From Oscillospiraceae bacterium (GTDB lineage Bacteria; Bacillota_A; Clostridia; Oscillospirales; Oscillospiraceae): 11,370 bases of DNA. The position numbers and the translations under genes are program-made. The stretch spans positions 1-11,370 of the forward strand of contig JAGAFT010000053.1 in the NCBI GenBank assembly GCA_017627975.1, written 5' to 3'. Of the stretch, positions 1-6,445 are shown in pieces (position 1 is the stretch's first letter; the number at the start of each line of letters is the position of its first letter). The notes beneath the pieces were generated by a model. That model ran no database searches. It was given only the letters and a program-made list of their open reading frames with translations, and was not told the DNA's origin.

Positions 1-296
1 GCTGTCAGCTGCCCGTAGAAGTTCACGAGGTAGAACCACTCGTCCTCTTCCGTCTGCAGTGTCCCCGGCCGGAGATCCGCCCCCACGGGATAGAAGCGGA
101 TTTCAAGCTCATGAGCCCGGCAGACCGCCTCCACCACGTCGCAGTTAAAGTCCGGCAGCGCGATCTTCCGGATCCCGCGCTGTTCGATCAGATAACTGAG
201 GCAGGCCCGGCCGCTGGAGAGCGCCAGCGCCTTTTCGTGCAACATTGGCCCTGTGAAGCGTTCCAGCTCCAGGTATCCGCCGATCTCCCTATACAT
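1..296 (-). CDS. DegT/DnrJ-like PLP-dependent aminotransferase, N-terminal part (partial)
   Basis: This reading frame starts with ATG at 296 and runs off the left edge, so only about 98 N-terminal residues are visible. It begins MYREIGGYLELERF and continues with a segment containing ALSSGRACLSYLI and later FYLVNFYGQ. From memory, this layout matches the N-terminus of a DegT/DnrJ/EryC1-type fold-type I PLP enzyme common in capsule and O-antigen clusters. In those clusters such enzymes make amino sugars or act on related sugar nucleotides. The PLP lysine would lie beyond the window, so catalytic competence cannot be judged. The start overlaps the end of the ATP-grasp gene by 8 bp (ATGTATAG), a sign of translational coupling in a polysaccharide operon. 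The family call is a recognition by eye; the exact substrate is unknown. Confidence 0.66.
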   Translation of the reverse strand, partial: MYREIGGYLELERFTGPMLHEKALALSSGRACLSYLIEQRGIRKIALPDFNCDVVEAVCRAHELEIRFYPVGADLRPGTLQTEEDEWFYLVNFYGQLT

Positions 297-1503
297 CGGG
301 CTCCCCCTCTGTCAGGATCCGTGCCCAGCTTGAAACATCCTCCATCCGCGCATCCCGTTCTGCCTCGCTCGGCCAGTTCAGCACCAGCGAGCCCACGGCA
401 TTGTTTGCGCCGGCAAAGGCCTCCACCGGATCCCCGGGATTCACCCAGAGGTCCTCCTCGACCACGGACGCTCTCGCATCCTCCGCGATCCAGAGCTTCC
501 GGAAGGCGCCGCTGCGCTCTGCGTGCAGCATCACGATGGACCAGTGCCCCTGATAGACTGGATCATGCATCTCCTCCACCGGCAGGCCCAATGCCGCGCG
601 AACCGCGTTGTGCACCAGCCTCGTCCCGGAGGTGTATTCCAGCATCTCGCTCAGGCGGTTTCCGCCGCCCCGCGGAGAGACCTCCATGAGATACGCGTTT
701 CCGTCCGTCCCGAGGCGCACTTCGACGTTATACAGCGTCGTACCCATATGCAGCAGGCTCAGCAGCCGCTGCAGCTCCGAACGGAGCTCCTGCTGCTGGG
801 CCTCCGGAATCGTGGACGGCCAGGTATAGCCCACCGGCGCGTAGGGATTGTTGGCTTTGCGGTCAAAGTACTGGTTGTCGAAGGAGACAAACTTCAGCTC
901 CCCGTCCACCGAGAAGCAGTCGGTATCCGAAGAATACCCCTGCTGCTGAATAAAGTCTTCCAGAATGAATCTTCCGCAGCGGGTGAACTTCAGCGCATAC
1001 CGGATCGCCGCCTCCAGCTCTCTTGGGCTGTCCACCCGGCCGACGCCCTTGCTGCCCGCGTTGTCCACGGGTTTGACAATCAGGGGATAGTCGAGCTCTT
1101 CCGCCATTCCCAGAGCGTCTTCGAGGCTGGAAAAGCTCCGGCAGTTTGGCACCCGGAAGCCGTGCTCCCGCAGAAAGGCGCGGAAGCGCCCCTTGTCCTG
1201 CAGGATCGCCACCGATTCGTACGGCCCGACATTCGGCAGGCCCATCCGGTCCGCCACATAGGCCGCCGTGATGACGCCGGGGTCGCAGGCAAAGGACATC
1301 ACGCCGTCCACCTTCAGCTCCTGCGCCAGCTTCAGCGTCGCTTCCCTGTCGACGATGCTCACGTTGTGGTACTCGTCCGAGAGTTTATGCGCGAAGTTGT
1401 CCGGGAGATAGTCGCAGGTGATCGTGTGGCAGCCCAGTGCCTTTGCCTCCCGGATCACCGGAACCAGATAGCGTGAGCCGCCGAGCAGCAGCAGTTTTTT
1501 CAT
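289..1503 (-). CDS. ATP-grasp domain ligase in surface-polysaccharide operon
   Basis: This 404-residue protein has a complete ATP-grasp architecture. The N-terminal pre-ATP-grasp Rossmann-like part (about 1-95) starts KKLLLLGGS. K104 in LQDKGRFR and K144 in VKPVDNAGSKGVG are the expected nucleotide lysines, the latter in the glycine-rich loop. E182 and D183 fit the adenine-side hinge. E261 and the segment MEVSPRGGGN (273-282) carry the Mg-binding Glu and Asn. The C-terminal 110 residues form an extra domain. Family members join a carboxylate to an amine or thiol via an acyl phosphate, and relatives include PurK, D-Ala ligases and carbamoyl-phosphate synthase subunits. Its ATG overlaps the flippase stop (ATGA), and its stop overlaps the aminotransferase start. 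That context suggests attaching an amino acid or other carboxylate to an amino-sugar unit of the exported glycan, but this is inference. Confidence 0.85.
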   Translation of the reverse strand: MKKLLLLGGSRYLVPVIREAKALGCHTITCDYLPDNFAHKLSDEYHNVSIVDREATLKLAQELKVDGVMSFACDPGVITAAYVADRMGLPNVGPYESVAILQDKGRFRAFLREHGFRVPNCRSFSSLEDALGMAEELDYPLIVKPVDNAGSKGVGRVDSPRELEAAIRYALKFTRCGRFILEDFIQQQGYSSDTDCFSVDGELKFVSFDNQYFDRKANNPYAPVGYTWPSTIPEAQQQELRSELQRLLSLLHMGTTLYNVEVRLGTDGNAYLMEVSPRGGGNRLSEMLEYTSGTRLVHNAVRAALGLPVEEMHDPVYQGHWSIVMLHAERSGAFRKLWIAEDARASVVEEDLWVNPGDPVEAFAGANNAVGSLVLNWPSEAERDARMEDVSSWARILTEGEPDV

Positions 1504-2957
1504 CGGTTTTCTCCCGCCCTTCTTTTCTGCAGAATACTTTTTGCCATGTTGAGAATATAGTCAAAGCTGTCCAGCTTCAGGAGCCTTGCGCCCAGGACAT
1601 AGACCAGCGCCCCCAGCGGGACCTGGATCAGCAGGGTCACCAGATCATGCAGCCCCAGCAGCTGCACCGCGGCGACACATCCCGCCATCGCCAGCGACAG
1701 CAGCAGGCAGGACAGCAGGTCCTTCAGCTGGGTCCAGTAGGGATAGCCCAGCAGCTTCTTGTTCGGCCAGGCGTTAATGAGCTGCGCCAGGATATCGCAG
1801 AACAGCTGTCCCAGTGCCATGGCCAGCACGCCGTAGCGCAGGGTATAAAGCAGTACGCTGGTCTCCACGATTTTTTTGATCACTTCCAGTTTCAGGAAGA
1901 TATCGCTCCGCCCCATGGCCTTGATGGCGTTGAGGTTGGCCGTATGCAGAGGATAAAACGCATAGATCGCGCAGAAAATCTGCATAAACGGCACGCAGGG
2001 CAGCCACTGCTCCTTCAGCAGCAGCCGGACCAGCGGCGTCGCGCAGGCCGCAAGCCCCGCCATCATCGGCATCATCACGAAAGAACTGGTCTTGATGGCG
2101 CGCCGGGTCATCTCCCGCAGGGTATGGACATTGTCCTGCTCCGCCGAGAGCACCGGCAGCAGCACGCTGTCCAGGGATGCGTTGATGCTGGTCGTGATCT
2201 GGTCCGGCCAGTTGCGGCCCTTGTCGAACTGCCCGAGTTCCTCCTTGGGATAGCGCTTCCCGATCACCAGGGAGTAGATCTGCAGGTACAGCGTGTCGAG
2301 GAAAGAGGCTGCCAGCAGCTTCCAGCCGTAGGAAAGCAGGCCCTTCAGGCGCTCGGCGGAGAACATTTTTTTCGGCCGCCAGCTGACCGTGAACCAGAGG
2401 ATCAGGGTGTTGACGGCGAAGTTGCTGAGCTGCAGCGCCACCAGAGACCAGATGCCGAAGCCGAGATAGACCATCGCAATGCTCAGCGCGCCGGAGAACA
2501 GCGTCCCTCCCAGCGTCGCGAAGAAAAAGCGCTTGAACTGCATGGTCTTGGACACGTAAGCCAGCTGGACATTGTACAGTCCCGAGATCACCACCAGCAG
2601 GCCCAGCACCCGGAGGATGGCCACATAGCTCTCCTCCTGATAGAACACCGCGATCCGCGGCGCCGAGAGAAACAGCCCCAGATACAGCAGCAGGCTGAAG
2701 CCGAGGTTGAAGAAAAACACCGACGAGAAGTCCAGATCGTCCGGATCCTTCTTCTGGATCAGGGCGTTCGCCATGCCGCTGTCGGCAAACACCTTCAGGA
2801 TGTTGATGACCGCCAGCACCACGGCGATCTGGCCGGACGGGCCGGGGCCCAGCTTGCGCGCGAGAATGATGCCCACCACGATGTTGAGCAGCTGCGCGCC
2901 GAAGCGCTCAAAAAAACGCCAGAGGAAGTTGCTTGCGACTTTGCTTCCGTTACCCAT
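1500..2957 (-). CDS. Wzx-type polysaccharide flippase (MOP superfamily)
   Basis: This 485-residue, strongly hydrophobic integral membrane protein has about 12-14 predicted membrane helices. The N-terminal region KVASNFLWRFFERFGAQ, followed by the loop FADSGMANALIQKKDP (57-72), is typical of the WzxC/Polysacc_synt_3 branch of the MOP flippases. These move undecaprenyl-diphosphate-linked oligosaccharides, or teichuronic/colanic-type repeat units, across the inner membrane. The length fits the family. It lies 8 bp downstream of the glycosyltransferase, and its stop overlaps the ATP-grasp start by 4 bp. The ribosome site is odd: AGAAGG directly abuts the ATG, and the next purine-rich run (GAGGA) is 12 bases away inside the end of the preceding gene. 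Translation may therefore rely on coupling. The family call is firm; the substrate cannot be told. Confidence 0.9.
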   Translation of the reverse strand: MGNGSKVASNFLWRFFERFGAQLLNIVVGIILARKLGPGPSGQIAVVLAVINILKVFADSGMANALIQKKDPDDLDFSSVFFFNLGFSLLLYLGLFLSAPRIAVFYQEESYVAILRVLGLLVVISGLYNVQLAYVSKTMQFKRFFFATLGGTLFSGALSIAMVYLGFGIWSLVALQLSNFAVNTLILWFTVSWRPKKMFSAERLKGLLSYGWKLLAASFLDTLYLQIYSLVIGKRYPKEELGQFDKGRNWPDQITTSINASLDSVLLPVLSAEQDNVHTLREMTRRAIKTSSFVMMPMMAGLAACATPLVRLLLKEQWLPCVPFMQIFCAIYAFYPLHTANLNAIKAMGRSDIFLKLEVIKKIVETSVLLYTLRYGVLAMALGQLFCDILAQLINAWPNKKLLGYPYWTQLKDLLSCLLLSLAMAGCVAAVQLLGLHDLVTLLIQVPLGALVYVLGARLLKLDSFDYILNMAKSILQKRRAGENR

Positions 2958-2965
2958 CCTTCTGC

Positions 2966-3949
2966 TCAGTCCTCATATCCGCGGCGCTTCCGGTAGAGCC
3001 GGTGCAGGTGGGGCAGCCGGCGCTTGACCTCGGTGGAGATGATGCGGCCCTTTCCCATGCTTTTATGGATCTTGTCATAGGGCGGCTTCACCATCTCGTC
3101 CACGCGTCCTTCGATATACAGCAGCTCATACTCCCGCTCCAGCAGGACCTGATCGATGGCCGCTTCCTGAGCCTCTGTCAGAGGGTGCTGCTTCACGGTC
3201 TTCAGCATGGCGATCTCGCCGCTGACAAAGCGCTTGAGCTTCTGATACTCCTGTCCGACGCCCCGGCTCCAGGCGGAGGGGTTGCTGCCGATGCGGTAGA
3301 CCGACATGCAGCGGTCCAGAAAGCGCACCTTTCCTGCAAGGCCGAGCCGCACGCCGACGGCATAGTCGGTGAAATAGCCCTGATGGTAGGCCACGTCACG
3401 GTAATCCGGCGGATTCAGGATAAACTCGCGCCGGGCGAGAATCGAGCTGGTATGGTAGGCGTGGGACATGCCCTGCACCACCTGCTCAAAGGGGATGTCC
3501 CGGTCTCCGTCCTGCGCAAACAGGACCTTGTCCGGCTGATCCGCAAAACGCCCGATGCTGTTGTGCACGCAGGCGGAGTACTCCGGATGGGTGTCCAGCC
3601 AGTTCACCTGAAGCTGCAGTTTTTCCGGGTCGTTCCAATAGTCGTCTCCCTCGCACACCGCGATATACTCGCCCCGGCAGGCCGGGAAGAATACCACATC
3701 ATAGAGGTTAATGCGCCGGGAATAGAGGTTCTCCTTCTGATAGAACGGCCGGATGATCTCGGGGTATTTCGCCGCATATTCCCGGATAATGTCGCCGGTG
3801 CTGTCGGTGGACGCGTCGTCGTTCACCAGCACCTCAAAGGGAAAATCCGTCTTCTGATTCACGAAACTGTCCAGCGTCTGGCGCAGATACTCCTCGTGAT
3901 TGTATGTTGCGCAGAGGACCGAGACCTTGCAAGTTACATTCTCATCCAT
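2966..3949 (-). CDS. Family 2 glycosyltransferase
   Basis: This 327-residue protein has a GT-A fold glycosyltransferase domain filling most of its length. VSVLCATYNHEEYLRQTL (9-26) is the nucleotide-binding first strand and helix. VNDDASTDST (42-51) and EGDDYW (100-105) supply the acidic residues that hold the metal and nucleotide-sugar. YHTSS (165-169) and the D195 region fit the acceptor side and catalytic base. The protein has no signal peptide and no obvious membrane helix, so it should act at the cytoplasmic face on a lipid-linked acceptor. An AGGCGG ribosome site lies 9 bases before the ATG. It is the first of four tightly packed glycan genes. Its own promoter is not apparent in the 124 bp upstream, so it may depend on the lipoprotein promoter. 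Donor and acceptor are unknown. Confidence 0.92.
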   Translation of the reverse strand: MDENVTCKVSVLCATYNHEEYLRQTLDSFVNQKTDFPFEVLVNDDASTDSTGDIIREYAAKYPEIIRPFYQKENLYSRRINLYDVVFFPACRGEYIAVCEGDDYWNDPEKLQLQVNWLDTHPEYSACVHNSIGRFADQPDKVLFAQDGDRDIPFEQVVQGMSHAYHTSSILARREFILNPPDYRDVAYHQGYFTDYAVGVRLGLAGKVRFLDRCMSVYRIGSNPSAWSRGVGQEYQKLKRFVSGEIAMLKTVKQHPLTEAQEAAIDQVLLEREYELLYIEGRVDEMVKPPYDKIHKSMGKGRIISTEVKRRLPHLHRLYRKRRGYED

Positions 3950-3980
3950 AAAATGAATCCGCCTGTTGTCTTGATTTCAG

Positions 3981-4027
3981 TTTACGCCCAGGGCGCAATG
4001 TCCTTTGGGTTGTTGCCGGGGGCCGGG
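3981..4027 (-). pseudogene. 3' remnant of a second LRR-lipoprotein paralogue
   Basis: Read on the minus strand, this stretch ends in NNPKDIAPWA followed by TAA. It matches the C-terminus of the adjacent intact lipoprotein, NDPKYNAPWA plus TAA, at 4072-4106. Over 35 aligned bases, 30 are identical (3981-4015 against 4072-4106). Further upstream, alternating prolines (GPGP in the remnant, YPYP in the intact gene) continue the match. No open frame with lipoprotein character extends beyond that: the sequence runs straight into a palindrome at 4028. The simplest reading is a tandem paralogue that has lost everything but its 3' end. An alternative is a short tandem duplication of the intact gene's end followed by drift. 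Confidence 0.6.
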
Positions 4028-4056
4028 CCTATTCCCCGCCGGAGGCGGGGAATAGG
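4028..4056. repeat. Perfect 13-bp inverted repeat (hairpin) between lipoprotein and glycosyltransferase genes
   Basis: The arms CCTATTCCCCGCC (4028-4040) and GGCGGGGAATAGG (4044-4056) are exact reverse complements around a 3-base loop. This makes a very stable GC-rich hairpin 18 bases past the lipoprotein stop. On the minus strand, the direction of the genes here, it is followed by CCCGGCCCC and not a T-run, so it is not a classic intrinsic terminator. On the plus strand a looser T-rich stretch follows, but no plus-strand gene needs ending. It may act as an mRNA-stabilising or attenuating hairpin that lowers expression of the downstream glycan genes, or it may be a dispersed palindromic repeat unit. 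Confidence 0.8.
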
Positions 4057-4073
4057 CGTCTGTTTGTTTCCGT

Positions 4074-5402
4074 TTACGCCCAGGGGGCATTGTACTTCGG
4101 GTCGTTATACGGATACGGCGCCACAGAAGGCCAGTGGTCGTAGTCAAACTGCTCCCGCAGGAGAAGATAGCGTTCCGGAACCGTTCCGTCCGGGTTCATG
4201 CGCCAGCTCCCGGTGGCCGCTCCGTCGGTCTTGTAGAGGATGTCCGTATCCGGGTGGGCTTCCAGAATCTGCTCCATCGCGCCCTCCGGGAAGAAATAGG
4301 CCGTATGGCTCCCGATCCAGAGCCGTTTGAGCTTCGGCATGCCAAGCAGCACTTCCCAGCCCTGTGTCTGGCCCATGCCGCAGATGTTCAGATGCTCCAG
4401 GTCCTGCATGCCGGCCAGCGGCGTGAGATCCAGCTCGATGTGGGCATAGGGGACGATCTCAAGAAATTCCAGCTTCGTGCAGTTTTCCAGCATGTCCAGC
4501 GTGTCCCAGCCGCTGGCCGTGATGATGCACACCTCAAGATTGGTCAAATACCGCATGAAGTCCCAGTTGTGCAGCTCCAGATTGTGCCCGAGGTCCAGGT
4601 ACTTCAGGTTGGTGAGGTACTTGAGTTCCTGGGTGTACTCATCCCACATGTAGGGATAGAAGTTGGCGCACCAGAGCCGTTCGGAGTCCGTGCGCATGGT
4701 GAACTGGTCGTTTGCAAACCAGATTCTCCAGATAACCTCCATCTCCGGATAGGCGTCCCGGATCTCCGCCATGCGCTCCGAAGAGACACCGCAGGAGTCC
4801 ATGTCCAGGCGCTTGCAGTGCTTCATCAGCGGAAGGATTTCCCGCACCGCTGCGCCCTCGTCCGTCATGACGCTGTGGTTCAGGTCCATCTCCTCCGACA
4901 GGGTGCTCAGATAACGCCCATAGAAGACAAAGCGGTACTCCAGCTCCGCCTGGGGCGCGGCTTCCTGCAGGGTGCGCAGGTCGGCCCAGGTGAGGTCCCG
5001 GGTCGCTTTCAGGGGGCGTTCCATGGCGGCGGTCTGCGCGTTCAGCTCCTCGCGGTCCAGTTTTGTCCAGGCCCCGTCGGTCCCCATGTCGATCCGCGTC
5101 AGCTCCGGCATCTGACTCAGCAGCTTCGCCGTCTCTTCCACATCCTGATGGGTCAGCTCATGGAGCGATACTCTCGCGGCATCCAGCGGGTAAACGCTTC
5201 CCTCCGGGAACGTCAGTTCCGGTACCGGCGTCGGGGTCGGTTCGGGTGTCTCGGTCGGCTCGGGTGTTTCCGCCGCGGTTTCTGCTGCAGGCTCTTTCTC
5301 CGGGGCCGGTGTCGGATCCGTCGAGACCGCGGCCGCGCCGCATCCGCAGAGCAGGGCCAGCATCAGGAGGATCAGGATGATGGGCAGGATGGTTTTTTTC
5401 AT
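4074..5402 (-). CDS. Secreted leucine-rich-repeat lipoprotein
   Basis: This 442-residue protein begins with a lysine pair, a hydrophobic stretch and the lipobox LCGC (18-21), so Cys21 should be lipidated and the protein anchored on the outer face of the membrane. A Pro/Thr/Glu-rich linker (about 29-62, with PEPTETPEPTPTPVP) follows, as in wall-spanning lipoproteins. The globular part carries leucine-rich repeats, clearest at about 260-385 (for example YLTNLKYLDLGHN, CTKLEFLEI, MQDLEHLNI, MPKLKRLWIG). A more diverged repeat-like half lies at 75-230. The C-terminus is Pro/Tyr/Trp-rich and ends NAPWA. An AGAGGG ribosome site lies 8 bases before the ATG. No catalytic motif is visible, so a binding or adhesion role is inferred. 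It is divergently arranged with the seven-residue-repeat protein. Confidence 0.85.
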   Translation of the reverse strand: MKKTILPIILILLMLALLCGCGAAAVSTDPTPAPEKEPAAETAAETPEPTETPEPTPTPVPELTFPEGSVYPLDAARVSLHELTHQDVEETAKLLSQMPELTRIDMGTDGAWTKLDREELNAQTAAMERPLKATRDLTWADLRTLQEAAPQAELEYRFVFYGRYLSTLSEEMDLNHSVMTDEGAAVREILPLMKHCKRLDMDSCGVSSERMAEIRDAYPEMEVIWRIWFANDQFTMRTDSERLWCANFYPYMWDEYTQELKYLTNLKYLDLGHNLELHNWDFMRYLTNLEVCIITASGWDTLDMLENCTKLEFLEIVPYAHIELDLTPLAGMQDLEHLNICGMGQTQGWEVLLGMPKLKRLWIGSHTAYFFPEGAMEQILEAHPDTDILYKTDGAATGSWRMNPDGTVPERYLLLREQFDYDHWPSVAPYPYNDPKYNAPWA

Positions 5403-5471
5403 AAGAGATTCCCTCTGTTTTCTCTGATCAGTTTATGGTCAGTGTCTCAGCTTGTCGCAATTTGACTTCTT

Positions 5472-5500
5472 ATTATATCATTCATTTGCCGCCGCTTCAA
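5472..5500 (-). promoter_or_regulatory. Sigma-70/sigma-A-type promoter for the minus-strand lipoprotein block
   Basis: Read on the minus strand, a TTGAAG -35 box (5500-5495), a 17-base spacer and a perfect TATAAT -10 box (5477-5472) point toward the lipoprotein gene. Transcription would start near 5465, giving a leader of about 60 bases. It is the only strong minus-strand promoter seen between here and the left edge, so it may also serve the downstream glycan genes. Confidence 0.7.
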
Positions 5501-5550
5501 CAAAAAACCGTTTTCCGGCAAATATTCATAAATCTTTTGGATTCGCACGC

Positions 5551-5580
5551 TTTACGGATCTCTCCCGGATGCGGTATAAT
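5551..5580 (+). promoter_or_regulatory. Sigma-A-type promoter for the plus-strand operon
   Basis: TTTACG (5551-5556), an 18-base spacer and a perfect TATAAT (5575-5580) precede the seven-residue-repeat gene. The expected start near 5587 leaves a leader of about 34 bases that holds the AAAGGAGG ribosome site (5605-5612), 8 bases before the ATG. No strong separate promoter was found in the 45 bp before the next gene, so this one may drive all three plus-strand genes. Confidence 0.65.
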
Positions 5581-5620
5581 AGCTCCTGCAATTTCAAGCT
5601 CCCGAAAGGAGGACTGACAC

Positions 5621-6400
5621 ATGAAAAACAGAACGCTGATCGCGCTTCTGCTTCTGATTTTGCTGCTCTGTCTGCTGCCGGCCATGACGCTTGCGCTGAA
5701 AACAGAGAAGCACGTTGAATCCGCTCCCGTTGCGGAAGGCGCGCCGCTCCCCTCGTCCGAAGTCCCGGAGAGTTCCGAGGAAACCGCCTCATTCGCGGAT
5801 CAGATTCAGCCGGATTCCGGTGATTTCCCCGAAATTGTTGTCCCCTCTGAGACGTCTGTCCCCGAGGCGGAGCCGGAACCTGTGCTCGTCCCGGCAGGAA
5901 GCACGCTCTATGCCTATGAGGGCATGATCGTGCGCAGCGACGGAGGGACCGTCTACAGTACCGGCGCCATCGTCACCAATGTCGGCGGCACCGTCTTCTG
6001 TAACGGCGGCACCGTGCACAACTTCGGCGGGGTAGTCTATGCCAAAGCCGGGACCGTCTTCAACCATGCCGGCACCGTCTACAACGACGGAGCGGATATC
6101 ATCGTCCTCCCGGAGGACGATCCCCTGGAGAGCCATATTTTCGGCTATTACGAGCTGAAGCTCGCCGGTTATTACGAGCCCTATGTGACACTCACAGGCG
6201 TTGTGAACGAGCCCGGCGCAGAGAGCATGATCATCAGCGAGGACAGCGTCTGCCTCATCACCCCGAAAGAGAATTTCCGTATCGTGAACGCCGAGAGCAC
6301 TTCCGGCGAGCTGATTCGGAACGACGCAGACGGCAGTGTCACCCTTCAGAATGTCACAGGCGACACCGTGCTCACGCTGGAGATTGAAGGCACTTTATAG
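5621..6400 (+). CDS. Secreted protein with seven-residue beta-solenoid-like repeats
   Basis: This 259-residue protein of unrecognised family starts with a strongly hydrophobic segment (5-25). It could be a signal peptide cut near TLA(25)-LK or an uncleaved anchor; no lipobox is visible. An acidic, Pro/Ser/Glu-rich linker follows (about 28-92). Residues 101-163 form nine consecutive seven-residue units: GMIVRSD, GGTVYST, GAIVTNV, GGTVFCN, GGTVHNF, GGVVYAK, AGTVFNH, AGTVYND, GADIIVL. A beta-rich C-terminal domain of about 95 residues follows. The regular Gly and Val spacing suggests a short parallel beta-solenoid exposed outside the cell, perhaps an adhesion or scaffold element; this is inference. 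Its GC content matches the left block, unlike the two genes that follow it 45 bp downstream. Confidence 0.8.
   Translation: MKNRTLIALLLLILLLCLLPAMTLALKTEKHVESAPVAEGAPLPSSEVPESSEETASFADQIQPDSGDFPEIVVPSETSVPEAEPEPVLVPAGSTLYAYEGMIVRSDGGTVYSTGAIVTNVGGTVFCNGGTVHNFGGVVYAKAGTVFNHAGTVYNDGADIIVLPEDDPLESHIFGYYELKLAGYYEPYVTLTGVVNEPGAESMIISEDSVCLITPKENFRIVNAESTSGELIRNDADGSVTLQNVTGDTVLTLEIEGTL
5921..6109 (+). repeat. Nine tandem 21-bp (seven-residue) coding repeats
   Basis: The repeats lie inside the secreted protein above. The consensus is [G/A]-G-T-V-[Y/F]-N-x, and the DNA units commonly carry GGCGGCACCGTC or close variants. Units keep exact 21-base spacing with no insertion, while the DNA is well diverged between units. 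The array therefore looks old and maintained by selection on structure rather than recently amplified. Confidence 0.85.
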
Positions 6401-6445
6401 TTCATGGTTCGTGTGTAACACACCATTCCGGAAGGAGAAGAAAAT

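Larger units (their letters stand above)
5403..5620. other. Divergent intergenic control region
   Basis: These 218 bp without a gene lie between the lipoprotein (minus) and the seven-residue-repeat gene (plus). They hold both promoters listed above, whose -35 boxes are about 50 bp apart, and both ribosome sites. The centre is AT-richer than the flanks. No clear operator palindrome or riboswitch fold was seen. Because both promoters share this short stretch, a single regulator could control both surface blocks. Confidence 0.6.

Noticed and set aside
1437..4330. Long plus-strand frames at 523-1476, 1437-2996 and 2933-4330
   Set aside because: They lie opposite well-recognised minus-strand genes, are rich in Gln, His and Arg as expected for antisense of GC-rich DNA, and show no domain.
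4134..5465. Plus-strand frame of 443 codons opposite the LRR lipoprotein
   Set aside because: The minus-strand frame has a lipobox, linker, leucine-rich repeats and a ribosome site; the opposite frame has none and ends in low-complexity Arg/Gly sequence.
6411..6423. Small inverted repeat GTGTG-TAA-CACAC before the glycerophosphotransferase gene
   Set aside because: A 5-bp stem without a T-run is too weak to call a terminator or operator.
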